Origin: Marinomonas pontica
GTDB lineage: Bacteria; Pseudomonadota; Gammaproteobacteria; Pseudomonadales; Marinomonadaceae
Length of the DNA: 64,000 nucleotides
NCBI RefSeq assembly: GCF_026191375.1
Contig: NZ_JAODTL010000041.1
Location: 1-64,000, forward strand
Reading direction: 5' to 3'
Shown here: positions 57,483 through 64,000 of the stretch, piece by piece
How the letters are laid out: each line of letters starts with the position of its first letter
Position numbering within the stretch: the stretch's first letter is position 1
Notes under the pieces: generated by a model
What the model saw: the letters and a program-made list of their open reading frames with translations, nothing else
Databases searched by the model: none
What the model was told of the DNA's origin: nothing
Program-made: the position numbers and the translations under genes

Positions 57483-57494
57483 ATTGTCAACAAT
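57483..57494. promoter_or_regulatory. GntR-type operator-like site 3
   Basis: ATTGTCAACAAT, inverted repeat ATTGT-N2-ACAAT, ending 18 bases before the regulator start. Confidence 0.6.
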
Positions 57495-57512
57495 AAAGCG
57501 CTTCGTCCTTTT

Positions 57513-58247
57513 ATGAACAACCTTATTTCGATCAAATCCGCGACCCTGTCTGAAGACATCGCACAGCAACTGACTAATGCCATTGTGCAGGGAGATATTC
57601 CCCAAGGCAGTAAGATATCAGAGCCAGAGCTCGCCAAACAATACGGCGTTTCTCGCGGGCCATTAAGAGAAGCCATCGTCAAACTAGAAGGCCTAGGCCT
57701 AGTCACCCGCACCGCCAATGTGGGCGCTCGTGTTATTCAGCTCAACACGCAAGACATGCTAGACACCTTTACTATGCGCGAAGCATTAGAAGGCATGGCC
57801 GCTCGGTTAGCCGCCAGCAATATGCCATCGGATGAAATAGACAGCTTGTACGCATTGCTCAACAAGCACCAAGCGCACCTAGATGCCAATCAAGACGAAC
57901 ATTACGTGCAACAAGGCGGCAACGACGATTTTCATTTGCGCATCATTCACGCCAGCGATAACGCCAAGCTGATTCGTTTATTGACCGAAGAACTGTATGC
58001 AGTAATTCGCATGTATCGTCGTCATACCGCAGACCAACGCAGCGACCCGCGTCAAGCGTTACGCGAGCACAAAGCCATTTTGGATGCGATAGCGAACCAT
58101 GAAGGCGACCTTGCTGAACTGTTGATGCGACGCCATATCAGCCGTGCCAGAAAACTACTGGAACAAGCGATGCAACAAGCAGCAGCCAGCTCACAGCCGC
58201 CATCCATTCACCACACATCGAATAAAAATAAGAGAGGAAATCAATGA
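57513..58247 (+). CDS. GntR-family (FCD) regulator of the methylcitrate operon
   Basis: N-terminal winged helix with [21 protein letters not shown] and a C-terminal FCD ligand domain with histidine and aspartate metal-ligand positions ([22 protein letters not shown]). 244 aa from the ATG at 57513. It overlaps prpB by four bases, so it is cotranscribed and very probably regulates prpBCD; in other proteobacteria a GntR gene occupies the same place. Confidence 0.9.
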   Translation: MNNLISIKSATLSEDIAQQLTNAIVQGDIPQGSKISEPELAKQYGVSRGPLREAIVKLEGLGLVTRTANVGARVIQLNTQDMLDTFTMREALEGMAARLAASNMPSDEIDSLYALLNKHQAHLDANQDEHYVQQGGNDDFHLRIIHASDNAKLIRLLTEELYAVIRMYRRHTADQRSDPRQALREHKAILDAIANHEGDLAELLMRRHISRARKLLEQAMQQAAASSQPPSIHHTSNKNKRGNQ

Positions 58248-59122
58248 GCAAATTGTCCGCAGGCGCCCGTTTTAGACACGCCGTCGCCACCCAGTCACCA
58301 CTGCAAGTGGTGGGCGCGGTAAACGCATATTGCGCCATGATGGCGGAACAAACGGGCCACCATGCCCTTTATTTGTCTGGCGGCGGCGTTGCTAACGCCT
58401 CTTATGGTTTGCCAGACTTAGGCATGACAGATTTACACGATGTGTTAGAAGACGTTAGGCGCATTACGGCCGCTTCAAACCTGCCACTCTTAGTCGACAT
58501 TGACACAGGTTTTGGTGGTGCCTTTAACATCGCCAGAACCATTCAACAAATGGAAAAAGCCGGCGCGGCGGCTGTGCATATTGAAGACCAAGTCCAACAA
58601 AAGCGCTGTGGTCATCGCCCCAATAAAGCCATTGTCAGCCAAGACGAAATGGTCGACCGTGTAAAAGCCTGCGTAGATGCGCGAGTTGACGACGACTTTG
58701 TCATCATGGCGCGCACCGATGCCTTGGCAGTTGAGGGTATGGAGTCGGCTATCGAACGCGCGATTGCGTGTGTTGAAGCCGGTGCCGATATGATTTTCCC
58801 CGAAGCCATGGTCACCTTGGACCAATACAAAGAATTTGTCGCTGCGGTGAAAGTGCCAGTACTGGCAAACATCACTGAGTTTGGCGCAACACCATTGTTC
58901 AGCAAAGAAGAATTGGCCAGCGCTGGTGTGGATATTGTGCTTTACCCACTCAGCGCATTTCGCGCCATGAACAAAGCCGCCTTAAACGTCTATCAGCACT
59001 TATTAAACGATGGTCACCAGCGCAAGGTAGTCGACACAATGCAAACCCGTAACGAGCTTTACGAGTTTCTCAACTACCATGAATACGAAAACACATTAGA
59101 CGCGCTCTTCTCCAAAAAGTAA
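58244..59122 (+). CDS. prpB: 2-methylisocitrate lyase
   Basis: Last step of the methylcitrate cycle: splits 2-methylisocitrate to pyruvate and succinate. Isocitrate-lyase-superfamily active loop KRCGHRP (residues about 119-125) and metal-binding DIDTGFGG. 292 aa. Coupled to the GntR gene and followed by prpC. Confidence 0.96.
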   Translation: MSKLSAGARFRHAVATQSPLQVVGAVNAYCAMMAEQTGHHALYLSGGGVANASYGLPDLGMTDLHDVLEDVRRITAASNLPLLVDIDTGFGGAFNIARTIQQMEKAGAAAVHIEDQVQQKRCGHRPNKAIVSQDEMVDRVKACVDARVDDDFVIMARTDALAVEGMESAIERAIACVEAGADMIFPEAMVTLDQYKEFVAAVKVPVLANITEFGATPLFSKEELASAGVDIVLYPLSAFRAMNKAALNVYQHLLNDGHQRKVVDTMQTRNELYEFLNYHEYENTLDALFSKK

Positions 59123-59183
59123 GAGTCCCCGTTTTTTAGAAATAACAATCTCTTCTCTAACAATAAGAAAAAGGAGTAGAAAA

Positions 59184-60323
59184 ATGGCTAAAGTACTTTC
59201 TGGCGCGGGTCTACGAGGCCAAAGCGCAGGCGAAACCGCACTCTGTACCGTTGGCAAAGCCGCTTCCGGATTAACCTATCGTGGCTACGACATTGATGTC
59301 TTAGCGGACAAAGCGAACTTTGAAGAGGTCGCGTATCTCCTGCTATACGGCAAATTACCTAATCGCACACAACTGCACGATTACGAGCAAAGATTAATGA
59401 GTTTACGCAGCTTGCCTGACGAGCTAAAAGCGGTTTTAGAACTGATTCCCGCCAGTGCTCATCCAATGGACGTGATACGCACAGGCTGTTCTTTTTTAGG
59501 CAACCTTGAACCTGAACTGCCGTTTGAAAAGCAACCCTCGATGGCTTTACATAGCGCCGATCGATTGGTCGCGACGCTGCCGGCTATGGTGGTTTATTGG
59601 TATCGTTTCACCCACGATGGCGTACGCGTTAATACACACAATGCCAACGTACCTTCTTTGGCAGGTCATTTCCTCACCATGCTGCATGACAAAGAACCAA
59701 GCGCCCTTCACACCCAAGTGATGAACGCCTCTTTGATCTTGTACGCTGAACACGAGTTTAACGCCTCGACCTTTACCGCTCGTGTGTGCGCTTCTACTTT
59801 GTCCGATATGTTTTCCTGTGTCACCGGCGGCATTGGCAGCTTACGTGGCCCACTTCATGGTGGTGCAAATGAAGCGGCGATGGACATGATAGAGCCATGG
59901 AAAACCCCTGAGGCAGCCGAATCTGCCTTGATGCAAAAACTCGCCAATAAAGAAAAAGTCATGGGCTTTGGTCACGCTATTTACAGTGAGCGAGACCCAC
60001 GCAACGACATCATTAAAAAGTGGGCCAAAAAGCTCAGCGAAGACGTCGGCGACGATCACTTGTACGCCGTGTCAGAGCGCTGCGAAGCTGTCATGTGGCG
60101 CGAGAAAAAACTCTTCTGCAACGCCGACTTTTTCCACGCCAGCGCGTATCGCTTTATGGGTATTCCCACCAAGTTATTTACGCCGATTTTCGTTTGCTCC
60201 CGTGTTACTGGCTGGGCCGCTCATGTCATGGAGCAAAGAGCGAACAATCGCATTATTAGACCAAGCGCCGATTATATTGGGCCGGAGCATTCTGAGTGGA
60301 TCGACATCGACGACCGCCATTAA
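59184..60323 (+). CDS. prpC: 2-methylcitrate synthase
   Basis: Condenses propionyl-CoA with oxaloacetate. Citrate-synthase fold: GGIGSLRGPLHGGANEAAM, and GFGHAIYSERDPRND with the catalytic His and Asp (near 262-272). 379 aa, matching PrpC rather than the longer hexameric citrate synthase GltA. AAGGAG ribosome site. Between prpB and prpD. Confidence 0.95.
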   Translation: MAKVLSGAGLRGQSAGETALCTVGKAASGLTYRGYDIDVLADKANFEEVAYLLLYGKLPNRTQLHDYEQRLMSLRSLPDELKAVLELIPASAHPMDVIRTGCSFLGNLEPELPFEKQPSMALHSADRLVATLPAMVVYWYRFTHDGVRVNTHNANVPSLAGHFLTMLHDKEPSALHTQVMNASLILYAEHEFNASTFTARVCASTLSDMFSCVTGGIGSLRGPLHGGANEAAMDMIEPWKTPEAAESALMQKLANKEKVMGFGHAIYSERDPRNDIIKKWAKKLSEDVGDDHLYAVSERCEAVMWREKKLFCNADFFHASAYRFMGIPTKLFTPIFVCSRVTGWAAHVMEQRANNRIIRPSADYIGPEHSEWIDIDDRH

Positions 60324-60363
60324 TCCAACATAAGCATAAAAATTTAACGATTAAGGATCACAA

Positions 60364-61851
60364 ATGAGCAATAACGTAGACCTAAACAACCGCCCAGATT
60401 ACGACCAAGTCATCCAAGATATCGCGGATTATGTACTGAATTTTAAAGTCGAAAGCCAAGAAGCGCTCGACACAGCACGCAATTGTTTAATGGATACCCT
60501 CGGCTGTGGTTTGCTTGCCCTACGCTTTCCAGAATGTACTAAACACCTTGGCCCCATTGTACAAGGCACAGTGGTGCCGAATGGTGCTCGCGTTCCGGGT
60601 ACGTCTTTGTCCCTCGACCCCGTGAAAGCCGCGTGGGACATTGGCTGTATCATTCGCTGGTTGGATTACAACGACACCTGGTTGGCGGCAGAATGGGGAC
60701 ATCCATCTGATAACTTAGGCGGTATTCTGGCCGTCGCCGATCACCTTTCACAAGTTCGACTATCCCATGGCGAAAGCCCAATGACCATGCGTGAAGTGTT
60801 AGAAGCCATGGTGATGGCACACGAAATTCAAGGCGTTATCGCCCTAGAAAACTCGTTCAATCGCGTGGGTTTGTGTCACGTTTTATTAGTGCGCGTAGCC
60901 TCAGTTGCTGTGGTGACCAAGATGATGGGCGGTGACAGAGAGCAAATAATGGCGGCGATTTCGCAAGCGTGGGTCGATGGTTCCGCCCTGCGGACTTATC
61001 GCCATGCGCCAAATGCTGGCTCGCGTAAATCTTGGGCGGCGGGCGATGCAACGTCTCGTGCGGTGCGTTTGGCCGATATGTCAATGCGAGGAGAAATGGG
61101 CATTCCCGGTGTGTTAACGGCCGATCAGTGGGGCTTTTATGATGTATCTTTCTCGAAAACCAACAAAGACCAAGCCATCAAACCTGATGACAAACGTGAG
61201 TTTTCTTTCTCGCAGGCTTACGGCACCTACGTGATGGAAAACGTCTTGTTCAAGATCTCTTTCCCAGCCGAGTTCCACGCTCAAACCGCCGCCGAAGCGG
61301 CCGTTACCTTGCACCCTCAAGTAAAAGATCGCTTAGCAGAGATCGACAAGATAGTGATTCGTACTCATGAATCCGCGATTCGTATTATTTCCAAATCTGG
61401 CCCATTGGCAAATGCCGCCGACCGCGACCATTGCTTGCAATACATGGCCGCCGTGCCGTTGGCCTTTGGTAACTTAATCGCTGAGCATTATGAAGACGAC
61501 TTTCATGCCGCCAACCCCATCATCGATGAACTGCGTGACAAAATGGAAATTGTCGAAGACAAACGCTTCACCGCGGAATATTTAGAAGCCGACAAGCGCT
61601 CTATCGCCAACGCAATTCAAGTGTTCTTTAAAGATGGCAGCAGTACCGAAGAGGTCGTGGTGGAGTACCCTGTCGGACACCGTCGTCGTCGCGAAGAAGG
61701 CATTCCCTTATTAGAACAGAAATTTAAAAACAACTTGGCTACGCGCTTTCCACATGGTCAATGCCAAACTATTTTTACACTTTGCAAAGACCAAGCTGAA
61801 TTAGAAGCCACTCCTGTGAATCGCTTCATGGACTTGTTTGTTATCGGGTAA
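60364..61851 (+). CDS. prpD: 2-methylcitrate dehydratase PrpD
   Basis: MmgE/PrpD-family enzyme dehydrating 2-methylcitrate to 2-methylaconitate. Start [20 protein letters not shown] and the conserved [37 protein letters not shown]. 495 aa. The presence of prpD, and no acnD or prpF here, marks the E. coli/Salmonella-type cycle. Closed by a hairpin at 61871. Confidence 0.96.
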   Translation: MSNNVDLNNRPDYDQVIQDIADYVLNFKVESQEALDTARNCLMDTLGCGLLALRFPECTKHLGPIVQGTVVPNGARVPGTSLSLDPVKAAWDIGCIIRWLDYNDTWLAAEWGHPSDNLGGILAVADHLSQVRLSHGESPMTMREVLEAMVMAHEIQGVIALENSFNRVGLCHVLLVRVASVAVVTKMMGGDREQIMAAISQAWVDGSALRTYRHAPNAGSRKSWAAGDATSRAVRLADMSMRGEMGIPGVLTADQWGFYDVSFSKTNKDQAIKPDDKREFSFSQAYGTYVMENVLFKISFPAEFHAQTAAEAAVTLHPQVKDRLAEIDKIVIRTHESAIRIISKSGPLANAADRDHCLQYMAAVPLAFGNLIAEHYEDDFHAANPIIDELRDKMEIVEDKRFTAEYLEADKRSIANAIQVFFKDGSSTEEVVVEYPVGHRRRREEGIPLLEQKFKNNLATRFPHGQCQTIFTLCKDQAELEATPVNRFMDLFVIG

Positions 61852-61870
61852 AACAAATCGAAAAACCTAT

Positions 61871-61896
61871 AATGCCCCCATAAAACTGGGGGCATT
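61871..61896. terminator. Hairpin after prpD
   Basis: AATGCCCCCA and TGGGGGCATT form a ten-base GC-rich stem with a six-base loop. Only a short T-poor tail follows, so it may be a terminator of moderate strength. Confidence 0.65.
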
Positions 61897-61975
61897 GTTA
61901 CCTCTAAACCGCCCTGCCTTTTATTCCCCGTCGTTAAAAACAATTCTTAATTATTAAGCAAATTGATTCATTGTA

Positions 61976-62004
61976 TTGTCAATCTGTATACTTGGGTGTA
62001 TGTT
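61976..62004 (+). promoter_or_regulatory. Sigma-70 promoter of the last chemoreceptor gene
   Basis: TTGTCA, 17 bases, TATGTT. The hexamers match consensus at five and four positions. About 75 bases upstream of the start. Confidence 0.5.
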
Positions 62005-62012
62005 CACCTTAA

Positions 62013-62029
62013 ATAAGAATGATTCTTAT
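62013..62029. promoter_or_regulatory. Perfect palindrome at the predicted transcription start
   Basis: ATAAGAAT-G-ATTCTTAT. Position relative to the promoter suggests an operator; base composition is Fur-box-like, but the match is not decisive. Confidence 0.5.
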
Positions 62030-62078
62030 AAACACCCCCCAGTAACAGTAACTAATTACCCATAAGGAAATAAACCTC

Positions 62079-64000
62079 ATGTTGTCTTTCGTTAAGAAAG
62101 CCTCGTTGCCTAAACAACTTGGTCTCGGCACGTTCATTGCTATTCTTGTTATATTCACCGTGGTTGTCTTGATCATTGATCGACTGTTTAGTTACGAAAT
62201 CAACAATATAGTAACAAGTCACCAAGAAAAAGAAGTCGCACTGATTGCACAGCAACTTGAAACAAAGTACCAGCTACTAACCAAAACGGCCGATCGATTC
62301 AGCGATATGCTGGCCACACAGCTCAATACACTGTCGGTGGATACGAGCCAAACTCGTCCGACACTCACCTTGAAAGGTGTTTCACTTAACAGCGATGCCA
62401 CCCTACTAAACGAATTCGCACGCTCAGCACAATTAGAAGCCAGCATTTTAACCAAGACCGCAAATGGCTTGGTGCGAATCAGTACGACGTTAAAAAATCA
62501 AAATGGCCAAACGGCAACAGATAGCATAGTAACCGTTCCTAGCGCCATCAAAGCATTGCAAACACATACAGCGCAAACGGCTCAGACCACGCTTTGGAAT
62601 AAAAAGTACATCAGCCATTATGCCAGCCTAAGCAACCAACCCAATGTGGTCATTGAGCTGCTTATTCCCTATTCCGCTATTTTAGAATCGTCAGCTCAGT
62701 CGATTAACAGCATGCAATTTGGTAAAACAGGTTATGCCTACGTCACCGACACAGGGGAAAATGAGGGCACGATTCTTATTCACCCAAGTTTGGCCGGAAA
62801 AAACTTGTATTCTGAATTTCCTGATTTAAAAAACATCTTCCAACAGATGTACCAAGCAGACAGTGGAATTGTGACCTATGCGGTAGAAATCCCTGGTAAA
62901 GGGAAAGAAGCTCGCTCTTCTAAAGCGCTCTATCAGCATGTAAAAGGCTGGGATTGGGTAGTGACATTAAAATCCTATAACGATGAATACCAAGAAGAGA
63001 TCAATAATATTGTCTGGGCTATTGTCATCGTCTGCGTGCTTGCAGCGTTACTGCTCAGCGCTATTCTATGGTTCTTTATTCGATCGTCTTTGGCGCCATT
63101 GAAAGAGATATCATCTGGACTTCATCAATTAGGTGAAGGCAATTTGGCGTTTCGCTTTAAAACCAAAAAAGACGCTGACAGCAACAACGAGATGGATTTA
63201 TTACAAAACGATGCCATCCAGATGCGTGACAGTTTAATCGCGTTGGTTAATAACATTCTGACCACAAGCAAAGCGTTGTTACAGTCTACTGACGGCATTT
63301 CTTCGGCTAACAATACGCTGCGTAACAGCGCTAATAACAGTCAAGATTCAAGCGCACAAGTGGGTGCCGCGATTTCACAAATCGCCATGTCGATTCAAGA
63401 AGTCGCTCAGAGCTCTAATCAGGTATCGGAAGAATCGGTGGAAGTGCGCCAATTAACCCAAGAAGGTAACAGTGCGGTTGAACAAGTGGAGCACACTGTC
63501 AGTGACTTGTTGCATGCCTTTAGCAAAGCGTCAGACACCATTCAAGAAGTTGAAAGCAGCTCTAAAAACATTGGTGAAGTGGTTACCGTCATTAGTAACA
63601 TCGCCGAGCAGACCAATTTGCTTGCCCTTAACGCAGCCATTGAGGCCGCACGCGCAGGCGAGCAAGGTCGAGGCTTTGCCGTGGTAGCCGACGAAGTTCG
63701 AGTGCTGGCACAACGTACACAGCAATCGACAGAAGAAATCCGAAACGTCGTTGAACGCCTGCAAAATAACAGCCGTTCTGCTGTAAATGAGATGGAGCAA
63801 GGTCGCAATCAAGTTGACGCCAGCGTTCAACAAGCCAATCATGCCAACAGCCTTTTGACAAAGATTTATCAATCCATGCAAAACGTTGAAATTGGTATCA
63901 ATAATGTCGCCGCCGCAACCGAAGAGCAAAGCGTCGCCTCGACTCAAATTCGTCAAAACTCAGAAGATCTTCAAAAGTCGGCATTAGACACATTGGCACA
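62079..64000 (+). CDS. Methyl-accepting chemotaxis protein with Cache-type sensor, cut by window end
   Basis: Chemoreceptor open to the window edge (640 codons seen). A membrane helix at about residues 17-37 and a second at about 310-330 bracket a periplasmic double-Cache-type domain ([22 protein letters not shown] is typical). HAMP follows, then the signalling hairpin [20 protein letters not shown] and the conserved [18 protein letters not shown]. Start ATG with AAGGAAA. The ligand is unknown; the Cache type often binds amino acids or carboxylates. The end lies beyond the window. Confidence 0.95.
   Translation, partial: MLSFVKKASLPKQLGLGTFIAILVIFTVVVLIIDRLFSYEINNIVTSHQEKEVALIAQQLETKYQLLTKTADRFSDMLATQLNTLSVDTSQTRPTLTLKGVSLNSDATLLNEFARSAQLEASILTKTANGLVRISTTLKNQNGQTATDSIVTVPSAIKALQTHTAQTAQTTLWNKKYISHYASLSNQPNVVIELLIPYSAILESSAQSINSMQFGKTGYAYVTDTGENEGTILIHPSLAGKNLYSEFPDLKNIFQQMYQADSGIVTYAVEIPGKGKEARSSKALYQHVKGWDWVVTLKSYNDEYQEEINNIVWAIVIVCVLAALLLSAILWFFIRSSLAPLKEISSGLHQLGEGNLAFRFKTKKDADSNNEMDLLQNDAIQMRDSLIALVNNILTTSKALLQSTDGISSANNTLRNSANNSQDSSAQVGAAISQIAMSIQEVAQSSNQVSEESVEVRQLTQEGNSAVEQVEHTVSDLLHAFSKASDTIQEVESSSKNIGEVVTVISNIAEQTNLLALNAAIEAARAGEQGRGFAVVADEVRVLAQRTQQSTEEIRNVVERLQNNSRSAVNEMEQGRNQVDASVQQANHANSLLTKIYQSMQNVEIGINNVAAATEEQSVASTQIRQNSEDLQKSALDTLA

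Larger units (their letters stand above)
57197..57512. other. Control region of the prp operon
   Basis: 316 bases without a believable gene. It contains three related inverted repeats, listed separately, and the leader of the GntR gene. An in-frame TTG at 57447 would extend the regulator but has no support. Confidence 0.6.

Noticed and set aside
58490..58905. Antisense open frames within prpB
   Set aside because: Complement of well-conserved PrpB codons in a GC-richer gene; no independent evidence.
1..64000. CRISPR arrays, insertion sequences, prophage or integrative elements
   Set aside because: No regularly spaced direct repeats, transposase, integrase or phage genes were seen; the only long exact repeats are the tRNA genes.

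Overview
The window is ordinary chromosome of a marine gammaproteobacterium. Gene content, protein style and gene order (hemCDXY; prmC-prfA-hemA / TPR-lolB-ispE-prs-rplY-pth-ychF, an order I also recall from Pseudomonas) point to Oceanospirillales, most probably Marinomonas. That genus call rests on recalled protein resemblance, not on a search. I see no insertion sequence, prophage or CRISPR array.

Layout. 1-8.1 kb: tyrS; an M23 murein peptidase; trxA; then the leftward lptM-lysA-dapF-DUF484-HAD cluster, in which xerC is missing, and a divergent TonB-like membrane protein of unknown function. 8.1-13.8 kb: argH facing away from hemCDXY. 13.9-17.6 kb: a PAS chemoreceptor, a BASS-like transporter, a small ORF and yaaA. 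17.6-28.2 kb: the housekeeping block prmC-prfA-hemA, TPR lipoprotein-lolB-ispE-prs-rplY-pth-ychF, and an alternating Gln-Met-Gln-Met-Gln tRNA operon with its own promoter. 28.3-37.2 kb: an outer-membrane protein, clpB, pgeF, rluD, bamD, a GST, a cold-shock protein and an ammonium transporter. 37.4-40.7 kb: a heavy-metal-type two-component system with a TGACA-N4-TGTCA box upstream and an orphan TRAP binding protein downstream. 40.9-48.6 kb: a catabolic operon best read as ribitol uptake and oxidation (LacI regulator with two operators, XylF-type ABC transporter, ribitol 2-dehydrogenase, FGGY pentulose kinase, HAD phosphatase). 48.7-57.2 kb: an MBL hydrolase, a LysR regulator, a TonB receptor with a Fur-like box, a single-chain GlyRS and small accessory genes. 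57.5-61.9 kb: the methylcitrate operon (GntR regulator, prpB, prpC, prpD). 62.1 kb to the end: a chemoreceptor cut by the window edge.

The most important cross-cutting observation is that six genes are broken in frame: hemD, ispE, pgeF, a GST, the ribitol ABC ATPase and the TonB receptor. Every break sits at a short homopolymer. Five are cured by adding one base to the run, and the GST by adding two. After repair each gene has a normal family length. Several of these genes should be indispensable, so the simplest reading is homopolymer under-calling in the sequence, not real gene loss. Two of the sites also happen to be in-frame -1 slippery heptamers, so slippage is a secondary possibility there.

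I did not find a convincing new defence or mobile system. The less routine material is regulatory: paired LacI operators, the two-component box, repeated TTGTC-GACAA-type sites before prpBCD, the Fur-like box and inverted repeat between the LysR gene and the TonB receptor, and a palindrome under the last chemoreceptor promoter. The single-chain GlyRS, the alternating tRNA array, the metal-type kinase linked to a DctP protein, and the missing xerC are also unusual.
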